This document shows, piece after piece, positions 54,410-63,446 of a stretch of DNA of 64,000 nucleotides. The first letter of the stretch is position 1. Each line of letters opens with the position of its first letter. This stretch comes from Mariniphaga sediminis. GTDB taxonomy: Bacteria > Bacteroidota > Bacteroidia > Bacteroidales > Prolixibacteraceae. The translations under genes were made by a program, and so were the position numbers. The DNA is taken from the NCBI RefSeq assembly GCF_003573545.1, contig NZ_QWET01000007.1, positions 186,001-250,000 on the forward strand, given 5' to 3'. A model generated the notes under the pieces. The model saw only the letters and a program-made list of their open reading frames with translations. It did not search any database and had not been told where the DNA came from.

Positions 54410-57343
54410 TTAAAAATTAATTGAAACACCACCAATAAATGCCCTGGCTCCTGGATAGGTGTTGGACTGCTGGGAAGCTTCAACATCATATCCTGAATAT
54501 TTAGTAAAAGTATACAGGTTTTGAACGGAGATAAAGCCACGTATGCTAGTGGCTTTTATATTATCAGTCCACCTGTGAGGAAGAGTGTAACCAAGCTCCA
54601 GGTTTTTTATCCGGATAAAAGTACCATCTTCGAGGTTGGCATTTGTTCCGTCTCCATTGGAGTATGAACTTCCAATTCTTGGGGCAGGATATTTATTGCT
54701 CGGGCGCTCTTCCTTCCAGTAGTTATTATAATAATCAACACTTGAGTTTCCCCAGGTATTATAAGAATTAAAAAAGCGGAGCATTGAGTTGTTTATGTAG
54801 TAACCACCTGCATAATTGATGAAAACAACAAGGTCGAGCCCTTTATATTTGAAAGTGTTTGACATTCCTCCATAATACTTTGGAGTACTTTGTCCGCAAA
54901 ATGTGCGATCATCACTATTTATTTGATTATCCGGAGTCAAATCCTTTATTTTTCTGTCTCCAGGCTGCGCATTATAAATTGCAGCCTCCGAAGATTCATT
55001 CATCTGCCAAATTCCATCAGACTCAAGCAAATAATACTCACCCAGTGAATGACCTATGAAAATACTTTTATTGATATCCGTTTTACCATCATAAAGTTCA
55101 ACTACATTGTTATGGTTATAAGTGAAATTGAAAGAAGTAGTCCATTGGAAATTATATGTATTTACATTGACTGTATTAATCGTTAATTCAATACCACTAT
55201 TATCCAGGATGCCTACGTTTGTAAGCGAAGATTGGTATCCGGATTCGAGAGGCAATATAACAGACCATAGAAGATCAGTAGATCGTTTATAATAATATTC
55301 AATACTACCGGCAATGTGGTTTTTAAAGAATCCATAATCAAGGGCGATATCAACTTGGCTTGATTTTTCCCAGGTTAAATTAGGGTTGCTAATAGAGGTA
55401 TATGTTGCACCGGTATAAAGGTTTCCATTAAGTACATAGTTGTTGTTTTCACCCCCTCTGGAAACAAGTGCCGAGTACCTGTAGTCCCCGATGGACTGAT
55501 TCCCAAGCATTCCCGCGCTTATGCGTAATTTTAGATTATCGATTTTATCAAAATTTTTCATGAAGTCTTCTTCAGTAATTCTCCATGCAGCAGCCAAAGA
55601 AGGAAAATATCCCCAACGGTGCCCCGGAGCGAACTTTGAAGAACCATCGGCACGCATGGTAAACGTAAGTAAATAGCGCTCTTTATAATTATAATTTGCC
55701 CGGATATAAAAAGAAGTTAGGGTAGATGCTGAAGCATAAGAGTTGTTAGGACCATATTCACTTCCTCCGCCAAGATTATAATATTTTGTAATGGGATCGA
55801 TTCCTTTAGCCTGAGCTAAAGAATGTTGGTATTCCGATTTTGATGCTGAAGCTCCTCCCATTACCTTGATTTTATGTACATCAAAACTATTTTCGTAGGT
55901 AATGGTGTTTTCTGTTTGCCAGTAACGATTTTTGCTGTTGGAAATACTTGCAACTCCTTCAGAAGAATAGTGCTGTCCCATGCGCGGATCCTCGTATTCA
56001 TTTGTAACATTGAATCCCATCTGTCCGGCGTTATCTGTCTTTATTTTCAATTTTTCAACAGGCTCAAATTCAATATAAAAGGAGCCGTTCATGTTCGTTC
56101 TTTGGGTTGTGCGGTCCAGAAGATTGACAATTGCAACAGGGTTTGCTTTTGTATTCAGAAACCCGTCAAAGTATTCTCCATCGGTATCGTAGATTGGAGC
56201 CGTAGGCTGAGAAGATATTGCACTATACATGGTTCCATAAAGTTCATCTGATTCTTCGTTTATATTCTTAATCTTAGATTCCATGAAGTTAAAGCGCACT
56301 CCCATATTTATCCAGTCATTCAGTTTGCTGTCGTTATTATAACGTAAGGTTAACCGGTTATACCACGAATTTTTTACAACACCTTCCTGATCATAATAAT
56401 CAAGGCCAAGAAAATGGGTTGATTTCTCATTGCCCCCCGAAACGGTGGCGTTGTAATTTTGAAAACTTCCAGGTTGGGTTACCGCATTTTGCCAGTCGGT
56501 TGTTTCTCCGCGACTGAGTTGCAACAATTCAGCAGTAGTCCAGGTATAATTCTGTCCTGATGTTGTCACAAGATCATAATATTGCTGCGAATTCATTAAA
56601 TCCATCTTGTTCATCATATTGAGTGCTCCTCCCTGAACATTAAAAGAAACCCTTGTTTTACCAGCTGATCCCTTTTTGGTAGTGATAAGAATTACACCAT
56701 TTGATCCGCGGTTTCCATAAATTGATGCTGCTGATGCATCTTTAAGGATTTCGATTGATTCAATATCTCCGGTTGCAACATCTCCAAGTGAAGACGGAAT
56801 ACCATCGACTATTACTAAAGGGGAATTACCAGCATTTACAGAGCCTTTCCCACGTATAACAATGGATGCGTCTGCCCCGGGTTTTGCACTTGGCTGAGTA
56901 ACCTGAACACCCGCTGCCATCCCTTGAAGGGCATTGCCTGCTAGTCCTACTTTAGTGTTTTTAAGGTCATCTGATTTAACGGATGCTATAGAGCCCGTCA
57001 GGTCACTCTTTTTTGAGGTTCCATATCCAATAACTACAACATCCTCAAGGTCATAGTTGTCAGGAATCATGCTCACATTGATTTTTCCCTGTCCGTTGTA
57101 GGTTATCTCCTGTTTAATCATTCCAATAAACGAATATACCAGGATGTCATTTTTAGCAATATTCATTGAATACTGCCCATTTACATCAGTTGTAACCCCT
57201 GTTTGGGTCCCTTTTATAATAACAGTAACACCCACTAATGGATTTGATTCAGAATCCACTACGGTTCCTGAGACTCTGTTTTGAGCAAAAGCAATAGAAA
57301 AGCTTCCCAAAAACATTAATAATACCAGAATATTTCTTTTCAT
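54410..57343 (-). CDS. SusC/RagA-family TonB-linked outer-membrane transporter
   Basis: A 977-residue TonB-dependent receptor. Signal peptide MKRNILVLLMFLGSFSIAFA, carboxypeptidase-like beta-sandwich (RVSGTVVDSESNPLVGVTVIIKG), plug domain (GAADASIVIRGKGS-type, SPLVIVDGIPSSLGDVATGDIESIEILKDASAASIYG), then the 22-strand barrel ending in GVSINF. It imports the ligand with SusD. Length is normal for SusC. Confidence 0.94.
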   Translation of the reverse strand: MKRNILVLLMFLGSFSIAFAQNRVSGTVVDSESNPLVGVTVIIKGTQTGVTTDVNGQYSMNIAKNDILVYSFIGMIKQEITYNGQGKINVSMIPDNYDLEDVVVIGYGTSKKSDLTGSIASVKSDDLKNTKVGLAGNALQGMAAGVQVTQPSAKPGADASIVIRGKGSVNAGNSPLVIVDGIPSSLGDVATGDIESIEILKDASAASIYGNRGSNGVILITTKKGSAGKTRVSFNVQGGALNMMNKMDLMNSQQYYDLVTTSGQNYTWTTAELLQLSRGETTDWQNAVTQPGSFQNYNATVSGGNEKSTHFLGLDYYDQEGVVKNSWYNRLTLRYNNDSKLNDWINMGVRFNFMESKIKNINEESDELYGTMYSAISSQPTAPIYDTDGEYFDGFLNTKANPVAIVNLLDRTTQRTNMNGSFYIEFEPVEKLKIKTDNAGQMGFNVTNEYEDPRMGQHYSSEGVASISNSKNRYWQTENTITYENSFDVHKIKVMGGASASKSEYQHSLAQAKGIDPITKYYNLGGGSEYGPNNSYASASTLTSFYIRANYNYKERYLLTFTMRADGSSKFAPGHRWGYFPSLAAAWRITEEDFMKNFDKIDNLKLRISAGMLGNQSIGDYRYSALVSRGGENNNYVLNGNLYTGATYTSISNPNLTWEKSSQVDIALDYGFFKNHIAGSIEYYYKRSTDLLWSVILPLESGYQSSLTNVGILDNSGIELTINTVNVNTYNFQWTTSFNFTYNHNNVVELYDGKTDINKSIFIGHSLGEYYLLESDGIWQMNESSEAAIYNAQPGDRKIKDLTPDNQINSDDRTFCGQSTPKYYGGMSNTFKYKGLDLVVFINYAGGYYINNSMLRFFNSYNTWGNSSVDYYNNYWKEERPSNKYPAPRIGSSYSNGDGTNANLEDGTFIRIKNLELGYTLPHRWTDNIKATSIRGFISVQNLYTFTKYSGYDVEASQQSNTYPGARAFIGGVSINF

Positions 57344-57367
57344 AATTATTTTTGAACTAGTTTTTTG

Positions 57368-58531
57368 TTAAAATTGACGAATTGGTCTTGCTGCAATTGC
57401 CCAAACATCGCATGGAGCTGCACCTGTAATTAGTGTTTCTGATTCCCAGAAGTTTACATAGTGGTATGCCCATGCCCAGTTAGAGCCGGGAATAACAGAT
57501 GAGGTCCAGTAGTTTTGAGCCGGTACAAATTCGTAGGCATTTGCAAGAGTGGCCCTGTAATTGAATAATTCTGTCATTTCATTGAGGGAGCCGAGGAACC
57601 AATCATTATATATAATTCCATTAATTTCTACAGAATATTGGCCACATAGTTCTGCGACAGTGGGTTCTGCCGAGTTTCCTGCAGCACGCCACAATGCAAT
57701 GCCATCAATCAAAATATCAGTATTGTTTTTTCCTGTAAAAATATCTTCCGATACACCAGATGCATATGGATCCACTTGAATGCTCGGGCCAAATACTTGT
57801 TCATTCACAACATTCTCTTGTGCTGCAATCAAACCATGAACTCCGTTATCTGAAGTATAAAACACAACTCCGCCTCCAATTTGATCGCCTACATTTACCG
57901 GAATGTTAATGGTACCCATATTACAGGTTTTTTTCCCCCGTAGAAGAGTAATATTATTCATTCCGTAGCATCCGTCCGGAACGGTAAAAGATACTCCATC
58001 AGTTGCCATATCTGTTTCTGCAACATAAGAAATTCCTTGTGGATAATAGTCTGACTCAAAAAGTACTTGATCTCCATTCATAAATCCTTCACCAGTTATA
58101 ACAAGATCTTCCCCAGATTCGGCAGATGCAGGGACCGAAAGATTATCAATAGTGAAGACAAAGGCTACAAAAAGGTGTTCGCCAAGAACCGTTGTCAGAT
58201 TATTACGCGTAACTGACACTTCGTACTCACCGCCTGCAATCTCCGGGACAAAAATTTTAATCCCGTAGTTGTCTGCGGACATAACAGGGGCAGTAAAATC
58301 AGCTTCCTCTTCTAAGGATCGGCAAGAAATGGAATCTTCAGAAGAAAAGCCAATACCATTAATATAAACATTCCTGCCAGGAATGGTGCTGCTCTGAGAT
58401 GGCATGCTCACGTACTTTATAACAGGAGAAATTGCATCTCCGATCAGAATGGTTGCCTCATCCTCTTTGCAGCTTGTTGTTATAAGTAAAAGTGTAAAGA
58501 AGATGAAGATTAAGTTAGAAATTCTTTTCAT
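57368..58531 (-). CDS. IPT/TIG-domain lipoprotein with Lcl C-terminal domain
   Basis: A 387-residue surface lipoprotein (MKRISNLIFIFFTLLLITTSCK; Cys21). Two or three IPT/TIG immunoglobulin-like units span about 35-215 (SSTIPGRNVYINGIGFSSEDS, SAESGEDLVITGEGFMNGD). The C-terminal 150 residues (IGGGVVFYTSDNGVHGLIAAQ, YNDWFLGSLNEMTEL, YWTSSVIPGSNWAWAYHYVNF) fit the Lcl/DUF1566 carbohydrate-binding-like domain. First gene of the PUL transcript, in the place where SusE/SusF-type glycan-binding proteins are often found. Confidence 0.83.
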   Translation of the reverse strand: MKRISNLIFIFFTLLLITTSCKEDEATILIGDAISPVIKYVSMPSQSSTIPGRNVYINGIGFSSEDSISCRSLEEEADFTAPVMSADNYGIKIFVPEIAGGEYEVSVTRNNLTTVLGEHLFVAFVFTIDNLSVPASAESGEDLVITGEGFMNGDQVLFESDYYPQGISYVAETDMATDGVSFTVPDGCYGMNNITLLRGKKTCNMGTINIPVNVGDQIGGGVVFYTSDNGVHGLIAAQENVVNEQVFGPSIQVDPYASGVSEDIFTGKNNTDILIDGIALWRAAGNSAEPTVAELCGQYSVEINGIIYNDWFLGSLNEMTELFNYRATLANAYEFVPAQNYWTSSVIPGSNWAWAYHYVNFWESETLITGAAPCDVWAIAARPIRQF

Positions 58532-58910
58532 TATTATTATTGATTAAATGTTGATAAATAGGAATAAAAAATAAAATGTGACGTCATTCGTCTGGCTGAA
58601 TAGTAAGGATGCATATCTAAATGAATTGAAATGAACTTTGTGATAATACTATCTAAATTGTATTAATTGAACAAGGTCATATTTTGGATAACCTTTAATA
58701 GTTCGACCTCTAAAAATTCTTCTTCAATATTTTTGTTCTAAAAATGAACAGTTGTTACCGCCTGCTTTACGAAACAGGAAGGCTTAACAGTAGAAGAAGT
58801 TCTCATGAAAAAAATACCAACGGCTCTCTGATGAGGTGTAACTTGTTATTTTGTATTTTTTTTTTGGTTTTGTTTATTGTCTTGTTTCATTGTAATAGAG
58901 AATTGATTAA
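58532..58910 (-). other. Long untranslated leader of the PUL operon
   Basis: The promoter-operator at 58918-58959 implies an mRNA leader of roughly 380 bases before the IPT gene ATG at 58531. It has a small hairpin TGTTC-TAAAAAT-GAACA near 58734-58750 and a GC-poor sequence without supported genes. No known riboswitch or terminator is recognised. It could house a regulatory RNA. Confidence 0.35.
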
Positions 58911-58917
58911 TATTCTG

Positions 58918-58948
58918 CAAACATAGGAAACAGAAACTATTTGTACAA
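58918..58948 (-). promoter_or_regulatory. PUL promoter (TTG-N20-TATGTTTG)
   Basis: On the minus strand TTG (58948-58946) is followed after 20 bp by TATGTTTG (58925-58918), matching TTG-N19-20-TAnnTTTG. The -33 element lies inside the operator palindrome, so a bound LacI-type repressor would block RNA polymerase. Confidence 0.7.
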
Positions 58949-58959
58949 ACGTTTGCGCA
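58942..58959. promoter_or_regulatory. LacI-type operator 1, at the PUL promoter
   Basis: TGTACAAACGTTTGCGCA is an 18-bp palindrome around a central CG, with CAAACGTTTG perfect, the form used by LacI-family proteins. It covers the -33 element of the PUL promoter. Its reverse complement differs from operator 2 in two positions only. Confidence 0.75.
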
Positions 58960-59231
58960 GAAAAGTGAAAAAATCTTTGTTCTTTTTTGAGATTGCTTTT
59001 GGTGTTGTCTTTTAGTTGTTTGTTTTCTAGTGTTTTGTGTGCGCCGCGTCACTGCAGCTAGCCTAATCATATATCTCAATAATTCAATTTGTCATTATTC
59101 TTTTACTAAAAACTGATTGTAGAATTCTGATATGTCTGTGCAGGCAATTGTAGACTGACTTGTTTGTTTTTTTGTTGTGTTTGTGCTAATACTATTGTGG
59201 GTGAGTGTTTTGTAATATATTTTTCCTTTTG

Positions 59232-59261
59232 TTGAATTTTTAACATAAATGGCTATATTTG
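59232..59261 (+). promoter_or_regulatory. Promoter of the LacI-type regulator gene (TTG-N19-TATATTTG)
   Basis: TTG (59232-59234) is followed after 19 bp by TATATTTG (59254-59261), a consensus Bacteroidota promoter 23 bp before the regulator ATG. It is divergent from the PUL promoter. Confidence 0.75.
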
Positions 59262-59277
59262 CGTAAACGATTGTACA
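59260..59277. promoter_or_regulatory. LacI-type operator 2, at the regulator's own start site
   Basis: TGCGTAAACGATTGTACA matches the reverse complement of operator 1 at 16 of 18 positions and overlaps the end of the -7 element and the likely start of transcription. It predicts self-repression of the regulator. The two operators are 318 bp apart (centre to centre), suitable for looping. Confidence 0.75.
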
Positions 59278-59283
59278 TTTGCT

Positions 59284-60300
59284 ATGGCCACACATAAAGT
59301 AAGTATAACAGACATCGCACAAAAGACTGGACTTTCCACAACAACTGTTTCAAGGGTTTTAAGTGGAAAGGCCGAACAATACCGCATTGGTAAAAAATCG
59401 CAGCAAAAAGTAAAAGAGGCAGCTAAAGAGATGCATTATGTTCCCAATCATTTTGCCGCCAACCTGCGTACCGGAAAAAGCAATACCATTGCACTTATTC
59501 TTCCATCGCTCAGTAACCCATTCTTTGCATCTATTGCGAGCGAAATAAATGCTGAAATCAGGAGGTTTGGCTACATTACTATTATTAGCGACAGCGACGA
59601 AAACCCGGAGATTGAAAAAATGGAGCTGGAGCAATTAAGGGCACGGAATATCGAAGGCCTGGTTATTGCCCCCTGCAGTGACCACTGGGAGCACATTCAG
59701 GAACTATATGAAGAGGGGTTGCCTGTGGTTTGTGTCGATCGTTATTTTGAAGATTTGGATATTCCTTATGTTTCAACTGATAATTACGAAGGGGCTAAAA
59801 TGGCTACCAGGCACTTAGTCGAAAACGGACACAAAGCTATTTCCTGTATACAGGGGGTTCGTTCTTCTACTCCAAACAAGTTGAGGGTAAAAGGTTTTAC
59901 AGAAACAATGAATGATGCGGGGCTACATGATTACAGTGTGGTTGGCGACGATTTTACCGTGCAGAATGGTTACCTTGAAACGAAATTGCTGCTTCAGCAA
60001 GGGAAGCGGCCAACGGCCCTGTTTGCCCTGAGTAATACCATTGCAATGGGGTGTATGAAAGCCTTAAAAGAAGAAAATATCCGTATCCCGGATGACATCT
60101 CGCTGATAACATTTGACGAACACCCGTACCTCGATTATTTGGCGACTCCTCTCTCTTGTGTTGCGCAGCCTGTTAGTGACATCAGTAAAATAGCCATCAA
60201 ATTTCTTTTTGCGAAATTAGACAATGGCGATTTTAAACCCAGTCAGGTGTTGCTTAAACCCAAAATACAAATAAAGGAATCTGTTGGGAAAATGAGATAG
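59284..60300 (+). CDS. LacI-family transcriptional regulator of the PUL
   Basis: A 338-residue repressor. N-terminal helix-turn-helix and hinge (VSITDIAQKTGLSTTTVSRVLSGK; RTGKSNTIALILPSLSNPF) and the sugar-binding periplasmic-protein-like domain to the end (LFALSNTIAMGCMKALKEENIRIPDDISLITFDEHPYLDYLATPLSCVAQPV). Divergent from the PUL, which begins 752 bp away with operator 1. The ligand is probably ribose or a riboside, judged from the neighbours. Its own promoter carries operator 2. Confidence 0.9.
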   Translation: MATHKVSITDIAQKTGLSTTTVSRVLSGKAEQYRIGKKSQQKVKEAAKEMHYVPNHFAANLRTGKSNTIALILPSLSNPFFASIASEINAEIRRFGYITIISDSDENPEIEKMELEQLRARNIEGLVIAPCSDHWEHIQELYEEGLPVVCVDRYFEDLDIPYVSTDNYEGAKMATRHLVENGHKAISCIQGVRSSTPNKLRVKGFTETMNDAGLHDYSVVGDDFTVQNGYLETKLLLQQGKRPTALFALSNTIAMGCMKALKEENIRIPDDISLITFDEHPYLDYLATPLSCVAQPVSDISKIAIKFLFAKLDNGDFKPSQVLLKPKIQIKESVGKMR

Positions 60301-60333
60301 TTGTTTTTCAGAAGCAAACAATCCGGAATGTTA

Positions 60334-60386
60334 TTAAAAGAAAAAGAGCTGCAAAAAACATTTTTTTGCAGCTCTTTTTCTTTTAA
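60334..60386. terminator. Bidirectional terminator between the LacI-type gene and tRNA-Val
   Basis: A perfect 25-bp stem (60334-60358 with 60362-60386) with a 3-base loop, GAGCTGC/GCAGCTC in the middle and A/T-rich ends, so either strand shows a T-rich tail. It can stop both the regulator mRNA and the tRNA transcript. Confidence 0.88.
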
Positions 60387-60387
60387 G

Positions 60388-60462
60388 TGGGAACAACTGG
60401 ATTCGAACCAGTGACCCCCTGCTTGTAAGGCAGGTGCTCTGAACCAGCTGAGCTATGCTCCC
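60388..60462 (-). tRNA. tRNA-Val (anticodon TAC)
   Basis: The minus strand reads GGGAGCATAGCTCAGCTGGT at the 5' end and forms a full cloverleaf: acceptor GGGAGCA/TGTTCCC, D arm AGCTCAGCTGGTTCAGAGC, anticodon stem CCTGC/GCAGG with loop CTTACAA (anticodon TAC), and T arm CTGGTTCGAATCCAG. CCA is not encoded. The promoter TTG-N19-TATATTTG is 43 bp upstream. Confidence 0.96.
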
Positions 60463-60504
60463 TTTATTCTTTTTAGAACGTTTGCCCTTCCCTGAAAGGC
60501 GCTG

Positions 60505-60534
60505 CAAATATAAAACCTATTTTCAGTTTTGCAA
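60505..60534 (-). promoter_or_regulatory. tRNA-Val promoter (TTG-N19-TATATTTG)
   Basis: On the minus strand TTG (60534-60532) is followed after 19 bp by TATATTTG (60512-60505), a perfect Bacteroidota promoter, 43 bp before the tRNA. It lies just after the folC stop. Confidence 0.72.
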
Positions 60535-60541
60535 AAATAAT

Positions 60542-61837
60542 TTATAAAATTTCTGCAACAACAAAAGTACTGCCCCCCACAAAGACGATATCGTTTTTGT
60601 CGGCACGGCTTCTGGCAGAAGCAAAAGCCTTTTCAACCGAGGAAAATGTTGCTCCGTTTAATCCGTATTCGGAAGCCAAAAGGGCCAGTCCTTTTTCGTC
60701 CAGGCCGCGCGGAATATCCGCCCGGGTAAAATAGTATTCAGCATCTGGCGGCAATAAACTTAGGATACGTTTTGTGTCCTTGTCGTTTACCACCCCCAGA
60801 ACGATATGAAGTTTTTTGCAGGGAGTTTGGTTTAACTGGCTGACAACCTCTGTCATTCCTTCTGCATTGTGGGCGGTATCACATACTAAAAGCGGGTTGT
60901 AGCCTAAAATATGCCAGCGGCCCTGAAGCCCCGTCATTTTTTTTGCAATGGCCAGGCCAAGCAGTAAGCTTTCATCCGAAATTTCCCATTCCATCTGCCG
61001 GAGTAGTTCCACTGTTTTCAGCACGGCCGGAAGATTTTTTTGCTGGTACATTCCTTTTAGATCAAGTTTTACCTGAGAAAAAAGTGTTTCCCCGTTTTTT
61101 TCTACCGAGAGTAACTGGTTCCCGTCAGTATCTGTCAGGGCATAAGCGACCGAATATTCCTGGTCGGCATAAAACAAAGGAGCCAGTTTTAGGGCAGCAA
61201 CCTCGTCAAAAACTGGTTTTGTTTCAGTCTGTGAAGTTCCGATTACAACTGGTACACCTGCTTTAATAATGCCGGCCTTTTCCAGGGCAATTTTTTCGGG
61301 CGAATCGCCCAGAATGGCTGTGTGATCCAGCCCGATGTTGGTAATAATGCTTACTTCAGGGGTAATAATATTGGTCGAATCAAGCCTTCCTCCCAATCCA
61401 ACTTCCACAATGGCAATGTCCACCTGACGTCGTGCGAAGTAATCGAAAGCCATTGCTACCGTGAGTTCGAAAAAGGAGGGCTCAATTTTCCACAATTCAT
61501 TGTTAGTTCTGAATGTATCTACCCATTCTACCACCTCGTCTGTCGAAATCATTTCACCGTTTATCCGTATCCGTTCCCTGAAATCTTTCAGGTGTGGCGA
61601 TGTATAAAGACCGGTTTTGTATCCGGCTGCCTGAAAAACGGCTGCCAGCATGTGGGAGACTGAACCTTTTCCGTTGGTGCCGGCCACATGTATGGTCTTA
61701 AAATGCCTGTGCGGGTTTCCGTAATAATTGTCGAGCCTGAGGGTATTGTCCAGGTTGTCTTTGTAAGCGGCAGGTCCGATTCGCTGATACATTGGTAACC
61801 TGGAGAACAAAAAGTCAAGTGTTTCTGTGTAGTCCAC
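60542..61837 (-). CDS. folC: Folylpolyglutamate synthase / dihydrofolate synthase
   Basis: A 431-residue ligase adding Glu to folates. Walker-type ATP loop HVAGTNGKGSVSHML, SPHLKDFRERIRINGEMIS and GLGGRLDSTNIITPEVSIITNIGLDH are diagnostic; the C-terminal domain has VCDTAHNAEGM. Normal length. Divergent from phoH. Confidence 0.95.
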   Translation of the reverse strand: MDYTETLDFLFSRLPMYQRIGPAAYKDNLDNTLRLDNYYGNPHRHFKTIHVAGTNGKGSVSHMLAAVFQAAGYKTGLYTSPHLKDFRERIRINGEMISTDEVVEWVDTFRTNNELWKIEPSFFELTVAMAFDYFARRQVDIAIVEVGLGGRLDSTNIITPEVSIITNIGLDHTAILGDSPEKIALEKAGIIKAGVPVVIGTSQTETKPVFDEVAALKLAPLFYADQEYSVAYALTDTDGNQLLSVEKNGETLFSQVKLDLKGMYQQKNLPAVLKTVELLRQMEWEISDESLLLGLAIAKKMTGLQGRWHILGYNPLLVCDTAHNAEGMTEVVSQLNQTPCKKLHIVLGVVNDKDTKRILSLLPPDAEYYFTRADIPRGLDEKGLALLASEYGLNGATFSSVEKAFASARSRADKNDIVFVGGSTFVVAEIL

Positions 61838-61945
61838 CTAAAGAAAATTAAAATTTATTAACCGCTGCAAGTTTATTAAAAATTGAAATACCCGTGTATA
61901 AATACCATTAATTTATCTACATTTCGGAAATTCAATTTAAAAACG

Positions 61946-63280
61946 ATGTTAAGTAAAACAAGCAAAAGTAAGATTTTCATTCTTGATACGAATGTTATTT
62001 TACACGATCATACCTGTATTTATCAGTTTCAGGATAACGACATTATTCTTCCGATAACCGTACTGGAGGAACTGGATAAATTTAAAAGGGGAAACGACCT
62101 TATTAATTACCAGGCCCGGGAATTTGTAAGGGTGCTCGATGAAATTGTGGGTGACGAATTATTTAACGGGGGTAAGTCGCTGGGGAAAGGAAAAGGGAAA
62201 TTGCGTATTGAAACGGGAAAACCTTTTTCAGAATCATTAAAGACTTCTTTCCGGGAAGATATTCCCGACCATCGTATCCTGGCAATTGCCGAATACATGA
62301 CCCAATCGTATCCGAAGAGAAAAACCATTTTGGTCAGCAAAGACATTAATTTGCGGATGAAGGCCAAATCGTTGGGGATCTCGGCAGAGGATTACAAAAC
62401 CGACCAGGTTACCGATGAAAATGTGTTGTCTAAAACCATTACCACCTTTGATAATTTTGACGATACTTTAATCAGTACAATGTATGAAAATGGTTCGGTT
62501 GGAGTAGAGGAGATAAAACAGGAAGTAAGGCCGGAACCCAATGAATGTTTCATCTTTAAAGGAAACAATTCGAGTGTGCTGGGGCGTTTTGATGCCGCTT
62601 CCAAACGGATGCAGCGGGTAGAAAAAAAGTCAGCTTACGGAATTAAACCGCGCAATGCCGAGCAAACATTCAGCCTGAATGTATTAATGGATCCCACAAT
62701 CCAGTTGGTGGCGCTTACCGGGAAAGCAGGTACGGGAAAAACGTTGCTGGCGTTGGCTGCCGCCATCGAAATGCACAAATCGTTTGACCAGATTTTACTG
62801 GCCCGTCCCATCGTGGCGCTCAGTAACCGCGATTTGGGCTTCCTGCCCGGAGATGCTTCCGAAAAAATTAATCCGTACATGCAGCCGTTGTTTGATAACC
62901 TTTCGGTAATAAAACATGTGTTTAACCCGAGAAGTAAGGAATATCTGCAGATTGAAGAGTTGCAAAAGGAAGAAAAACTGGTAATTACCCCGCTGGCGTA
63001 TATAAGGGGACGCAGTTTATCCAATTCGTTTTTTATCATTGATGAAGCCCAGAATTTAACGCCGCATGAAATTAAAACCATCATTACCCGGGCCGGCGAA
63101 GGGACCAAAATGGTATTTACCGGTGACCTGCAGCAAATAGACTCTCCTTACCTCGATATGAAATCGAATGGCCTGGCCTATATGACCGACCGCATGCGAA
63201 ACCAGGATCTTTTTGCCCACATAAATCTTGTGAAAGGAGAACGCAGTTACCTGGCCGAACTGGCAAGTAACCTGCTTTGA
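61946..63280 (+). CDS. phoH: PhoH-family ATPase with N-terminal PIN domain (PhoH2-like)
   Basis: A 444-residue protein from ATG 61946 (MLSKTSKSKIFILDTNVILHD); the longer frame starts with unrelated residues. PIN nuclease domain about 1-150 (acidic residues in DTNVILHD and ELDKFKRGND). PhoH ATPase about 240-440 with Walker A TGKAGTGKTLL and Walker B FFIIDEAQNLTP. RNA-related function, likely helicase-nuclease, as in YlaK/PhoH2. Confidence 0.92.
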   Translation: MLSKTSKSKIFILDTNVILHDHTCIYQFQDNDIILPITVLEELDKFKRGNDLINYQAREFVRVLDEIVGDELFNGGKSLGKGKGKLRIETGKPFSESLKTSFREDIPDHRILAIAEYMTQSYPKRKTILVSKDINLRMKAKSLGISAEDYKTDQVTDENVLSKTITTFDNFDDTLISTMYENGSVGVEEIKQEVRPEPNECFIFKGNNSSVLGRFDAASKRMQRVEKKSAYGIKPRNAEQTFSLNVLMDPTIQLVALTGKAGTGKTLLALAAAIEMHKSFDQILLARPIVALSNRDLGFLPGDASEKINPYMQPLFDNLSVIKHVFNPRSKEYLQIEELQKEEKLVITPLAYIRGRSLSNSFFIIDEAQNLTPHEIKTIITRAGEGTKMVFTGDLQQIDSPYLDMKSNGLAYMTDRMRNQDLFAHINLVKGERSYLAELASNLL

Positions 63281-63287
63281 GCGCTTT

Positions 63288-63316
63288 TTGACATCAACAG
63301 CTTTTTTCTATTTTTG
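63288..63316 (+). promoter_or_regulatory. Likely mtaB promoter
   Basis: TTG (63288-63290) is followed after 18 bp by TATTTTTG (63309-63316), fitting the phylum consensus, about 130 bp before the mtaB ATG. Confidence 0.5.
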
Positions 63317-63446
63317 CAGTTGATTTGGCCACTGACAGGGATTCGTTACATTTTTTACAAAGAATCAAGTTCGTCTGAGTCGAAATTAACCTGTGCATAA
63401 ACTTTATTAAAACAAATTTGTATAATACAGGTTAAAAAGATTTTAA

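Noticed and set aside
58744-58926. Small plus-strand frame of 60 residues in the PUL leader region
   Set aside because: Low-complexity hydrophobic end made of T-rich DNA, antisense to the likely leader, no Shine-Dalgarno sequence and no known relative.
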